Assembly: GCA_003833135.1 (NCBI GenBank)
Contig: QZLH01000012.1
Location: 15,927-79,926, forward strand
Direction: 5' to 3'
DNA length: 64,000 nucleotides
Origin: Oehlia diaphana
Lineage: Eukaryota; Glomeromycota; Glomeromycetes; Glomerales; Glomeraceae
Position 1 is the first letter of the stretch; each line of letters opens with the position of its first letter. Below are positions 33,501 through 48,454 of the stretch, in pieces. Both the position numbers and the translations under genes were made by a program. The notes beneath the pieces were generated by a model. The model saw nothing but the letters and a program-made list of their open reading frames with translations, was not told where the DNA came from and searched no databases.

Positions 33501-36341
33501 TATATGCTTAGACGTCTTAAAAAGGATGTTGAAAAGTCATTACCGCAGAAAACTGAAAGGATCCTCAGAGTTGGTTTATCCCCCTTACAAATGCACTATT
33601 ATAAGAACATCCTTACGAAAAATTTTGATGTTTTGAATGAAGGTGTCACTGGCTCTTCTCAAATGAGTCTTTTGAACATTGCAGTCGAATTGAAGAAGGC
33701 AAGTAACCATCCATTCTTATTCCCAAATGCTGAACCTCGTACAATCCGTAACGAAGATCAATTACGTGGTCTTGTTACAAACAGTGGAAAGATGGTACTT
33801 TTGGATAAATTATTAACAAGATTAAGAGAATCCAATCACCGAGTTCTGATTTTCTCTCAAATGGTTCGAATGTTGGATATTCTAACGGACTATCTTAAAT
33901 TACGTGGTTATCAGCATCAACGGTTAGATGGAAGCGTTCCATCAGAAGCTCGTAAAAAGGCTATTGAACAATTTAACGCTCCAAATTCACTAGATTTTGT
34001 TTTTTTGCTGTCGACACGTGCTGGCGGTTTAGGTATCAATCTTAATACAGCAGATACCGTTATTATTTTCGATTCTGACTGGAATCCACAAAACGATCTT
34101 CAAGCGATGGCCAGAGCACATCGTATTGGACAAAAGAATCACGTGAATGTCTATCGATTCGTATCAAAGGACACTATTGAAGAAAGCGTACTCGACCGTG
34201 CCAAACGTAAGATGGTCCTCGAATACTGTATAATTAAACAGATGGATACTTCTGGGAAGAGTATTTTACAAAAGAATCCGAAGAGTTCAAAACCTTCAGA
34301 TAATTTCAGTCGGGAAGAATTGTCAGTAATTCTCAAGTTTGGTGCTCAAAATATGTTCAAAGAAAGTGAGGGAGCTAAAAAACTTGATGATCTTGACTTA
34401 GATGATATATTGGCTCGAGCTGAAACTCACGATACCGTTGGAGATCAGTCAAGCAGTAGTCTTGGTGGTGAAGAATTTTTAAAACAATTCCAAGTGGCTG
34501 ACTTTGGTGATGGTGATATGAGTTGGGAAGATATCATTCCTCAAGAAGAGAGAGAACGTATGGCGCAGGCCGCTGCAGAACTTGCTCAATCCGAAGAGCA
34601 AGATGGGTATGACAATAAAGGACCGAAGCGCAAAACTATAATTCAAGATGGAACTAATTTAATCGATTCAGATGACGAGGAACATCAAAAGAAAAAAGCT
34701 AATCGTAAGAAGAAGCAAAAAAATCGAAAGAAGAAAAAGGTGAATGACGACGACGAAGTTCGTCCCAAAAAGTCTAAGCATAAGCGAAAGGTAGATTCAG
34801 GTGATGAACATTCAGGAGATGAAGCCGTAGGTGATTCCAACTCAGACTCCGATGATGGTCGTGTGAAGAAGAAATCACGTTCACGTAAAAAAAAAGGTGA
34901 TAACACGAACGGAAAGAGATCAAACGGTAAACGTTACAAACATTCATCATCTGAACATGATGACGACCGTAATATTCAAAAGAGACCAAAATCGAGCCGG
35001 AAACATAAAGATTCAGACGATGATGATGAGCTAATAAAGACGTCAAAAAGACAAAAGACTGCCGTGTCATCATCAAGTTCCTCACGTGAAATGACACCGA
35101 AGGATATACGAGCCTTGATAAAAGGCATTATGAAGTTTGGTGATATCCATCAACGTTATGAAGAAGTAGTAGACGAAGCTAGCTTACAAGAAAAGGATCA
35201 GCAACTGCTACTTGCAGCCTATGATGATTTATATCTAACGTGTAAAAAAGCTGTTGAAGACCACGAGGCATCAAATGATGCTAACCTTGCCAATCCTCGT
35301 GGCAAAGCAATACAAGCCACATATCGCGACGTAGATAAAATTAACGCAGGTGCACTAATTCAACGCGTTGCTGACCTCAGAAGTTTGCACGAAAAAATGA
35401 GAGGTAAATACCGGTAATATTTTATTCGTTCGTCGGATCTTAATTAGTAATTCACTTTTTTTTTAAAAAAAAAAAAGGTATCGCAGATCCAGTGAGATTT
35501 AGGATTACAATACCTACGAAACCTGTCACAAATTGGTTTTCCGATTGGAACCAACCTGAGGATAATTCTCTTGTAGCTGGAATTTATAAACACGGTTTTG
35601 GTAATTGGAAAGCTATTCGTGGAGACAAGGACTTGGGTCTGGCGGATAAGCTCCCCATTGACGAGGGTGAAGGGGCCCAACGGACAGCTCTAACGGCAAA
35701 GGTCGTCCGAAGGGCTGAATATTTACTGAAAGTAGTTCGGGAAATAGATGATGATGAAGAGGAGCGGGTAATTTTAAAGTTTTAAGAATTTTAGCTTAAT
35801 AAAAAAATTAACTATAAGAATTGTTTTACTTAATAGAGACGACTTCGAATTCGTTCTGGCTCTCGCGGGGATGAGGCAGGACCGTCCACTTCTCGTGATG
35901 TCGCTCCCACTAAGGGAAAGAAGGTGGCAAAACCGACTGTCAATTTGGGGGAAGAGGACACTCAAGCACCAAATGACAGAGAGTGCAAAGAGCTTCTGCG
36001 CCCAGTCAAGGATAATCTTCAGTGGCTTAAGAAGGTAAATTTTCTCTTTCATTCATCGTTTTTAATAACTTAAATTAACTTGGATTTTTTATATATACTT
36101 ATAGGAGTCGAGTCAATATAGTGGAAAAGAGAAGGCTCGACTTATCAGGGAGTCGCTAAAAGTTATTGGTGCGAGAATTGGAGAAATCCTCTCCACTAAG
36201 CTAGCTGCTGAGAAACCTCGGTGGCAATTTAATTTGTGGCAGTTTGTAACGTATTTTTGGCCTCGAGAAATCGGAGCAGAAAAATTAATCGACTTGTATC
36301 GCAAGATGGAAGCTGCAGATGCCTCAGCTGGATCGTCTTAA
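30554..36341 (+). CDS. CHD1: Chromodomain helicase Chd1 (ATP-dependent nucleosome spacing remodeller)
   Basis: Ten in-phase exons (30554-30560, 31304-31401, 31491-31626, 31734-32051, 32126-32176, 32256-32845, 32934-35403, 35478-35767, 35837-36034, 36105-36341) give 1464 residues, close to yeast Chd1. Order seen: acidic/Ser-rich N terminus; double chromodomain (about 195-350; [15 protein letters not shown] and [14 protein letters not shown]); Snf2 ATPase with DEMGLGKT (about 399-406), [26 protein letters not shown] and [11 protein letters not shown]; an acidic then very basic Lys/Ser linker; a SANT-SLIDE-type DNA-binding part ([20 protein letters not shown]); and the C-terminal CHD1 helical domain ([17 protein letters not shown]). 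The first exon codes only for MA plus one base and is followed by a 743-nt intron. The N-terminal start is the only good one; the rest is certain. Confidence 0.96.
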
Positions 36342-36897
36342 GCAGTTTCGCAGTAAAGCAGATGAAGGGAGGGCGGTGGGCAAAAAAATATTATTATTAA
36401 AATTTTCTTTTTTAAAAAGAGGGGAAAAGTTTTTAAAGTAGAAATTAAAAATTTTGCAAATAATTAGTAGAAAAGGACAATGGAATAAACAATCGGCGGG
36501 GAATCAAGATTAATTCTGTTTAAATGTAATGTAAAAAAAAGTAGATAGCAAATAGTAGAAATATAAAAATTTATGGTGGTAATTTAAGCCGCCTTTGTAT
36601 ATTTTATTCATAATTTTTTTTTCGGTTAAATATAAATTATAAACCGAAATTTAATTGTAGATATAAGCAAAAAAATTATTTAGTATATAGTGTATATTGT
36701 TTGGAATAATTATTATTTTTGGTTTGGCAGGTGACAAGCCAATTAAAAAAAAAGGAATAATATATATAGGTTTTAATGAAATTTTTAATTAATAAATTTT
36801 TTGATATCTGATCAGTCGATCACGTTATTTTCCGTTAATTCAACTTACATATACTGGCTGCTAAAATTTATTATTACAGCAAAATGAACTTTAAAAA
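36342..36897. other. Intergenic, CHD1 3' end to PH-like gene
   Basis: 556 bp, holding the CHD1 3' UTR and the promoter of the next gene. Nothing else is visible. Confidence 0.5.
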
Positions 36898-37691
36898 ATG
36901 CCATTTGGTTTCAAACCTAAACGAAATGATTCGGGCTCAACAACAGGATCCATTGATACATCCTCTCCACCTGATAGTCCTGGATTCGCACGGAAAAATC
37001 CTCTTTCAAAACCTGTAACATCAGACGAAAACAAAACTGCTGAAACTCAACTCGAAAGTGATCATAAGAATGAACAAAATGAAGTGGTTAATGATACACA
37101 AGAAGAAGAACTTCCCATTCCTCCAGAGTTTGTAGACCATTATGCAGATGTTAAAGTTAAATGGCGTAAAATGGATGACGAACCTCTCTTATATAGAGAT
37201 AAATACATTGCTATCACGAAAACTTATCTATATATTTTTAACTATTATATTCCTGACGGGAAAGATAAATCTATTCCAATGACTAGTATTAAAAACGTTC
37301 AAACTGATAAAGAAGCAAATTTGTCCGATATGTCGTATCAAAAATGGTAAGCAATTATAATTTAACAAAATAATTAATTTTCTTACATCAAGTCATCTAA
37401 TTTACATATAACACGTTATGAAGGGGAGCCGGTTCAATAGATCTTTGGGTAAATATATATATTATATACACACGTTTTAATAGTTTAAATTTATTAACCA
37501 ACCTAATTCCTTCATTTTTGTTATAGTGGGCAAAAGATCTAGGAAGATGGAAAGGGCATGACTTATGTATTATTGTTACTGTTGACCATGGGTGGGTCAA
37601 GAGGAAAGGGTTTACTTTAGAAAATATTGAGGGTTTATATATATTGAAAAAAGCCTGGAAAACTGCAAATGGTGAACCGTTCGAAGAATAG
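36898..37691 (+). CDS. PH-like domain protein of unknown function
   Basis: Three exons (36898-37346, 37424-37448, 37527-37691) give 212 residues. The first 75 residues are Ser/Pro/acidic and disordered. The rest reads like one pleckstrin-homology-type fold: DVKVKWRKMDDEPLLYRDKY, IAITKTYLYIFNYYIPDGK, a strand with SIPMTSIKNVQTDKEANLSD, GAGSIDLWWAKDLGRWKGHD, LCIIVTVDHGWVKRKGFTLE and a closing helix NIEGLYILKKAWKTANG. The alternation of beta strands ending in an amphipathic helix is the basis of the call. Lipid or protein binding is possible but not shown. The second exon is only 25 nt. The end converges on DBP2 with 270 bp between. Confidence 0.8.
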
Positions 37692-37961
37692 GTCTAATTT
37701 ATTTTTTGTAATTTTTATAATAAAATAAACCTACTAAGTATTATTAAAAGCTGAACTTTGATATTATTATTAATTATTTATACAAATTTATCTCATTTGG
37801 ATTTAATTTTATTTATTGATTTTGTATGATTACTTCTAATTATATAATATAGTTAAACTCATGTGCATTTGTTATAAACATTACTATGTAACCACTTAAA
37901 TCAAATTTTCGTATTACATCTTCCTTTCAAGCTTATTACAACTCGCAGAAATCAAGAATTA

Positions 37962-41099
<3,138 letters not shown>

Positions 41100-41845
41100 T
41101 TTTTAGTTTGTATAGAAGAGACAAAAAAAGGTGGATTAGTAACAATCACCAGACAGTTGACTAACGAATTAATTTGATTTCGCTTATTATTATGAAATTT
41201 TTTGTATTGTGCTGAACGCCTGAACTTAGTTACATGTTCACGTGACTCAAATATTGATTGTGTAACCTTCCGAAAAAATGCGAAACCGAATTTAGCTCGG
41301 AATATTTGTTCATCTCGGAACGATATTTACGGAGACAATTTGTATAGTCGTTAAACCATCAATATTTAAGTATAAAATATATTGCCGATATTTTTCTTTC
41401 ACGGTATACGATAAAGTTGGCTTTATTAAAGCTAAAAAAAGTTAATTATAACATAATATAAAAGATATAAAGTAATGTCCGTAGTTTCAAATATAATATA
41501 AAAATGTACGAAAGATTAAGATAATTATAACATAATAAAATACTAAATATACATGACATGAATTAATCCAGGTTAGTTCCGAAGTATTCAGTAAAGAAGA
41601 CGGCCTGATAGGAAAAATTTGATTTTATCGTTCATAAACCACCTCTTTAAACCATTTTCTATATCGTTCTTCTCACTCATTTTTCATCATTTTGAACATT
41701 TTTAGACAAGGAAAGAGAAAGAGTTATAACCATTAGTTGTATTATTAACATTTGCATGGAAGGAACTTTGTTGAGATAATCGTTTAAAAGACAGGTACTG
41801 CTGCCCATTTTCAGGTTGGATATTATATACTAAGGTAAATGCCGA
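41100..41845. other. Intergenic between the DBP2 promoter and the homeobox gene end
   Basis: About 745 bp. It should hold the DBP2 promoter (right next to 41099) and the homeobox gene's 3' UTR. Nothing else stands out. Confidence 0.5.
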
Positions 41846-42563
41846 TCATTTTGGGGCCTGTGTATTAGATTCGAATATATTAGAAGTAACCTTTTGTGGC
41901 GTGTCCAAAAGCCATGTAGAAATTTGTTTAATATTCATTGGATAACCAGTGTTGAAAGTGTTTGACATGTTTAAAAGGTTAACCATATTACTATTTGGTG
42001 AGGGAGTTACAATTCCTAAAGGCCCTGAGAAATTATAACGGAAGGAATCATCTTGTGCAATTTGAAAAAAGTTATTAAGGGATTGTTCGGGAAAATACGG
42101 TGATGCTAGTAAAGGTAGAGCTTCAAATTCTTTTTTTTTTTTTAATATAAAAAAAAAAAAAAATTTATTTATTTATTTTATGTGAAGTGAAAAAAAAAAA
42201 AGGTTATTTTTTTATTTTTTCAGCATTTTGTGAGACCTATATTTTCAAATGTTTTCTCATTCATTACCGTTTGTTGTTCTAGTTGATCACCCGATACAGT
42301 TGTTCCTGCCGTAACGATATGTTGTACAAGGGGGGTAGGCATTATTATCAAGTGTTCTATCGCTTAATAAAAAAAATTTTCTCACAAATGATTTCTATAA
42401 GAGTTAACAAAAACGTGATAAATAGATGATGCTGTAATTGTCAGACAAAAACAACGATTTAAAAAGAGAAAGTGTGTCACGATTGATAAATAAATAACGA
42501 TCTGTAAAAAAAAAATCATAATATATATATATATATATATATTAAATTTCGCATGAGCTACGA

Positions 42564-42597
<34 letters not shown>

Positions 42598-43702
42598 ATA
42601 TTTTTTTTTNNNNNNNNNNNNNNNNNNNNNNNNNNNNNNNNNNNNNNNNNNNNNNNNNNNNNNNNNNNNNNNNNNNNNNNNNNNNNNNNNNNNNNNNNNN
42701 NNNNNNNNNNNNNNNNNNNNNNNNNNNNNNNNNNNNNTTTTTTTATTTTTTTTTTTTTTTTAATATAAAAAAAAAAAAATAATAAATTAAATTAAATTAA
42801 GTAAATAAAAATAGTTAACAAAGATAAAATTTACTTTGCCCGTTCGTAAGACAACCGGGATCGCAAGCAGATGGATCGTCAACAGTTTTCAAATTAGAAG
42901 TATTCCAATAGCAACCACTTTTTTCGCATTGAATTAATTCGTTATTATCATTTTCATTTTTGTTTAAATGAATAAATTGCGAAACATAAGGATTAACGAA
43001 ATTTCTGTTTGAAAATTTTCGTTCTTCAAGTGAAGTGCTAAGATCAGTTGTTAATGCAACAGCCAAACTTGGCGTAGTTTCTGATGTCCTGAACAAATTT
43101 GCACAATTGCTAACAAGGTGCTTTGGAGTTGAATTATGGAGTGATGTCGAAGTATTTATAAGAGGTGAAAGTGTTAAAGAAGAAAGATGCTGACTCATAT
43201 TTTCTGGGCAATAATCTGCAACCAAAGTTAATTTTTTTGATATATTATTTTTTGCGGCATTTTTTGATTCCAACGCATCTCTTTTGACTTTCGCTCTACG
43301 ATTTTGAAACCAAACTTGAATTGCACGTGAGGACATATTTAGTTTTTGAGCTAATTGAGCACGTGTCGTTGCATCAGGTTTTTGTAAATTCTCAAAAATA
43401 CTATTCAATACATTTGTCTCTTCTTCGGTGAGGCGACGGCGACGTTTCACTTGACGATAAAGAGGCGGATAGTGATAAAGATGACCGTTCAAGGCGATGG
43501 ACGATTGTTCAGATGAAGTTACGTTTAAACCAATACTACCTTTTATGTCTTGATTTACAAATTCATGTTGATTTTGATATAATGAAAAATAATGGTGGTT
43601 TTCTCCTGTAAAACTTGGACCATTACTGTTTATATTCATCATTACATCCGTAGAAGCTGGGTCAAAGTTTTGATCTGGGTGAAAAGAAAGTGCACTTATC
43701 AT
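41846..43702 (-). CDS. Homeodomain transcription factor
   Basis: Exon 1 (43702-42835) codes for the homeodomain: RRRRLTEEETNVLNSIFENL, QKPDATTRAQLAQKLNMSSR, AIQVWFQNRRAKVKRD. The third helix WFQNRRAKVKR with Trp, Phe, Asn and Arg is canonical, so it should bind DNA. The rest is Ser/Thr/Asn-rich. A long intron follows that contains the 128-N gap, then exons at about 42358-42240 (HLIIMPTPLVQHIVTAGTTV) and about 42131-41846 (EFEALPLLASPYFPEQSLNN ... QAPK stop). All three join in phase 1, so no coding sequence need be missing in the gap. I infer this from phase agreement; the N gap leaves room for an extra exon. No close family name can be given. Confidence 0.85.
42610..42737. other. Assembly gap, 128 N
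   Basis: A run of N flanked on both sides by long A and T homopolymers (T/A tracts at 42561-42609 and 42738-42780). Its true length is unknown. It lies in the homeobox gene intron. Confidence 0.99.
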
Positions 43703-44190
43703 TATAAGTATTCAGCGAACTTTACTAAAAGAAAAAAGTTGAGTTCGTGCCTTTGTACCAGCTGCGCCCTTAAATCGACGCGTTTTTAAGAAAAATAATG
43801 TAAATACCTTAAAAAAAGAGAATAAATTAAATTTTTTTTATTTGATTTTCACTATGACGGGAAAAAAAATTTATTTAAATGAATATATATGATTAAGTTC
43901 TTGTATCTAATTTATTTTGTATGATACGAAATTCAATTTGATCGCTCATATCAAATTTAACTTTCGCATAATTTTCATGATACTGATTACGATATATTTA
44001 CGATATATTAACCATTAGTAGTATAATTTGGATAATATTGTTTTTTGCATGAATTTTCCCATAGATAATGTTGCCACTCATGGACTCGTATCAAGATGAC
44101 GTACAAAATATGATCAAACTTAAATTATGTAATCACGTGTAATGCGATCAAATATAAATGAAAGAAAATGAAATGAAAAAAGGTACAAAA
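43703..44190. other. Intergenic between homeobox gene and FNIP gene
   Basis: 488 bp holding the homeobox promoter and the FNIP 3' UTR (both minus strand). A GATATATTTACGATATATTA near-duplication is seen near 43992. Nothing else. Confidence 0.5.
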
Positions 44191-47100
44191 TCAGAAAGTT
44201 GAATTAATGGCTTTCACCAAAGGGATGTCCGATTCTTGTAAACCTATAGTGTCTAACATATCCAACGGAACGTTATCATCTGATGAAGGTGGTGTATAAA
44301 TTGATGGTGATGCTATTGAAGGAGAAGTTCCTGTAGCGGTTGATGTCGGAATCGAAGACGCAAATAATTTCTTGTACATCACAGCCTTATAATATAAAAT
44401 TCTCAAATGATCTTCTATATATTCAAGACACTAGAAATATGATAGTGTCAGCAAACTATAAGTATTTGGAATTCACTAAAACATTTACTTACGGATTCTG
44501 CAGGCATTCCAATAGTTATATACAAGTCTTTACAGCGGTGTAACATAGAGCATATGTAATCTGATGTATGAAGTGGAGCAAAAATATGATCATCGACTGT
44601 AACTGTTCTATAGCCCAAAATTGCACAATTCCTTAATTGTATTAAGTGTATGTTGTTAAAAATTTATTCCAATATGTGCGTAACCAAAGAATTGTGTAAT
44701 ATTACTTACAATCTGTCCAATTCTCCTAAGATACATACAGATTTTGAAATTGTGTCTTGAGAAGATAATGGTTGCATCTAAAAGATATATATATGTATAT
44801 ATTAATTCTTCTTGATACTTTTGTCTATAGAGGATAAAGGCTTTTACCAGTAGAGAATTCTTTAAGTCAATGTCCAAGGATTCCTGAAATTCGTCAAGAC
44901 TAGGAAGACCCATCAATACAAAATCAGACATGTATGTGTCACAATAACCAGCCATAAGTGACCTTCCATATGATTTTACAAATAGTTCATCCGCTCGATA
45001 TGGAAGTTTTTTACTGGATGGGTCATCACCCTCATTATGAGTATCTTCAGATAATACGTCCGGTATTATAGAAGAATCTTGTGATCTGATATATAATACG
45101 CGATGAAATTTTTGAATATAAGTCAAAATAAATGTATTAGAAATATATTTACCTTGGCATCGGAACTTCTAAGAAGTTTTCAGTGAAATCCGTAGCCTGC
45201 TGAGCATTACTCACATTCAAAAGTTTGGTTTTATAACTATTCTCGGCATTTTTAGATAAATTGTCGACACTTTTGACCACTTTCTCTGAAGATGATGATA
45301 ATTTTTGTGTCGCGTCTTCGAGAGAAGAAATGTGTGAACTAACATTATCTTGTAAGTTATTTTCACATTTCATCCAAGCTTTCTTTCGTTCTTCAAATTG
45401 GCTTTCTATAGGAGTCATATGTTCCATCCTTTCATATACTTCATTACACCGAATAAAGTAACTTAATACAAATAAGATACGACGGACTGTATTTACATCT
45501 TTACCAACAATGATGGTCCGGCTCATTATTGAAGGTGTACCTATACAACCATACAAGTCCCTAAAAAAGGCAACCATGTAAAGAAAATAATAATATTCAG
45601 CGTAGCATCTTGCGTATTAATTACTTAAACTATTATATAGGACTTTCAAAGAAAAAAAATACCCTAATTGTGCCCAAAGCGGATCATAAAATAAATTCTT
45701 CCCATTCTATTAATAAAGAAGCAATTATCTAAAGTTTTTTTTTTTAATAAAAAAAAAAACAAACCCATTAATAAAATATATAAAGTTACCCGTTCCTCGA
45801 AATCCGAAGTTGGAGCTACAGTAGGAACCCATGCAAGATGGTACATTAAAACGCTGGATATCAGTGTAGAAATAAAACTAAATTTTTATGAAATAATACT
45901 AAATTAAGAATACTTAAATATAAAGAGGAATGAATAAATTAATATTTCTAAAAAAAGAAAGGATACAAATTCGATTTCTTATTGTCAAAATTTTCCAACA
46001 AAAAAGTCAGTTCATTCAACAGGCTTTTCGCAAGTTTACTCCTTTGTTGCGGAAATGTCGACATGTTTAACCACAAAGGCTCCTTGCGCAAAGTTTTTGT
46101 AAGGGATGATTAAGGAGTTAGTTGTTGCCACCTTTACTTGTGCGACGCAAAATTTTTGAGCAAAGCGTGCACATTTTAGGTAAGTGAAGCAACATTTTCC
46201 AAGGAGTTATTTCGTAGTGGTTGGTGAATTCTTTTCTTATGTCATTGATACCTGGATTCGCGGAGTACCATACAATTGGCACAGTGACGTCTTAAATCGC
46301 ATAACAGCTTCCAACCAGATTGATTCATTTTGAAGCATTAACGAAGGAAGAGATGTTGCTGAAAATCTTTTATTCGACGGATTAAATATCTAGTAATGTT
46401 AAGTGAGAAGAAAAAATTATAAAAATTAATTTAATACAAGATTATTACGGTATATCTTAATAAAAAAAAAGGCAAAATTCACAAAATTGTAAATTGATTT
46501 ACCGAATTGGGCCCATTAATAGAAGATGATGTAGGTGATTTTTTTAATAGATGACAAAGTAATCTAAAAGCTGTAGAATGAAGTTGGTGTAATCTATTTT
46601 CTAATAAAGCGAAATGTGAGAATATAAATTCTTCTAATATCGCATTATCTTCTAATGTTATAACAACTCCAATGGCGTACATCATAGAACGCGTAGGATG
46701 CTTCAAACTTAACTAGAAATCGATTTACAAAATAAAATATTTTATTGTTAATTTAAAAAGAATGTAGAAACACCTACGTTTCAATCATAATGATGGGTGA
46801 CGTACGCTATTAGTATTTAGAGGATCTAATCGAGGAGTTAATGATTCAAGTCGCGTAACACTTCCTGGTAAAGGGGTTGGATTAAATATGCCATTTTCCA
46901 TACTAGTTTGGCTGTATCTTCGCATTCTTCTGTTAGTAAAATTATTACGTGGCGAAGTTGAGAGAGAAGATGTAGAGGATATGGAAATACCACTCGTTCT
47001 CAAACCAAGAATTGGAGGTCCATGATGAAAAAGTGAAGAAGGATATGTAGGAATAATACGAAACGATTCATCGTCACTCGATTCCGAATAATCATCAGAA

Positions 47101-48117
47101 TATATTGGATTTGAACCACACTTTTGTTTTATGAAATTATGTGACTCATTATTAATAGCTATACTACCTTGTGTAGAAGATGACAAAGAAGTATCGCTAC
47201 TTATAGAGGAAAAAGAACTACGTCTTCCAGGAGAATTTGATTCAAAATCGGTAGGATTTATTGAAAATAATTTTGTTAACAATATTTGAGGTTTAGGAGA
47301 TTTAATAAAATGAATCTTGGTTGTCATCCCTTTGTAAGATAAAGGAACAGCTCCAAACATCATTTCTCCGATTAAATCAATATTATGAGCTATCTGATTA
47401 TAAATTATAATAAGCATATATATAAAATAAAATATAAAATTGTAACTGTATTTTAGACAAAATTTTACCTTTCTTTGTGAAAAAAGCGCATGACTACTAC
47501 GATTCATAGAAGGAGGTAAAGTTTTTATACTGGATTTATTAATAGAATCAAAACTTTTTCTTTTATTATCATTATCTAAATTATGATGATGATGATGAGA
47601 AGGATGACCAGTCATATTAACGACAGGATCATTAGATTTGATATTTATTGCACTACTAGACTTTTGGAGAAAATTTCCACTAAAAAAACCAACTCCACTC
47701 CAAGAAGAGGAAAGTTCAGATGTTAGTCGATCGCGATCATCTGAAGAATTTGAAGCCATTGAATATGCCGAATCATATAATGTTAATTTTGCTTTATCTC
47801 CCGTATCCTGGCATAAGATGACGCGGATTTGATTGGAATTGAGGGCTGGTGGAGACCAGCTGTTTATTTCGTTTAAAAAAAAAAAATGATATGTATGTTT
47901 TATTTAAAATTATTTATAGCCCAATAGTATTTATCATGATAATAATGTCATCCCTTCACAGCAATCTTATGTTAGAAGTTTCCAGTGAAAAACAGTTTAC
48001 ACTAATTTTATCGCCCTTTAGGCAAAATACATACGAGTCAGGTTCCAGTAATGCCCGAGTATGCCTCAGATCATCTATATCCTTAGTAGGTTTTGAACCA
48101 AATAACTTTTGCAACAT
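44191..48117 (-). CDS. Folliculin-interacting protein (FNIP/Lst4 family)
   Basis: FNIP proteins pair with folliculin as a Rag GTPase GAP in amino-acid/TORC1 signalling (Lst4-Lst7 in yeast). About 13 exons from ATG 48117 to TGA 44191 give roughly 950 residues. In order: MLQKLFGSKPTKDIDDLRHT, then WSPPALNSNQIRVILCQDTG and DKAKLTLYDSAYSM (longin start); a Ser-rich linker; DLIGEMMFGAVPLSYKGMTT and KIHFIKSPKPQILLTKLFSI (longin end); long Ser-rich stretch; KHPTRSMMYAIGVVI, EEFIFSHFALLENRL, RFKTSLCQLYGTPRIQ, FISTLISSVLMYHLAWVPTV, YDPLWAQLGDLYGCIGTP, RRILFVLSYFIRCNEVYE, GYCDTYMSDFVLMGLP, QPLSSQDTISKSVCILGELD, and GLQESDIPLVKAI. The longin and DENN-type parts fit FNIP. The N-terminal exons upstream of 47759 were added because they continue the longin strand order and splice in phase. 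Confidence 0.9.
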
Positions 48118-48454
48118 TGTTGTGCCTTCAAGGAAATAAAGAAGACAAAATGATTTCGTGATATGCCGTGTATTTTTTATAAAATAAACTTTTTCAGGGG
48201 TTCACAAAATTACCGGGAAGCTGGAATTTAATAGATTATCTCACTTACCTTTAACGGCTTAATTAGTTTAATTTAACAATTTTAGGTGTTTTTAGGGCTC
48301 GTCCCCCATTTTTTATTAAATGTCGGAAAATTTTAGACTATCACCTGCTGCTTATCTAAAAACATATGAAAAATAAAAAAATTAATTTGTGCCTTCATTA
48401 CAAGTCCTAAATCAAAATTTTTTACTTACATAAGCTACATTTTTCGTATTTCAA

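Noticed and set aside
34774..35097. 107-codon minus-strand ORF
   Set aside because: Antisense shadow of the CHD1 Lys/Ser-rich linker.
46785..47759. FNIP start at the ATG at 47759
   Set aside because: The frame extends upstream with family-conserved IRVILCQD and LTLYDSAY and splices in phase to an exon with MLQKLFGSKP, so the start at 48117 is better.
47849..48139. 96-codon plus-strand ORF
   Set aside because: It is the antisense shadow of the first FNIP exons.
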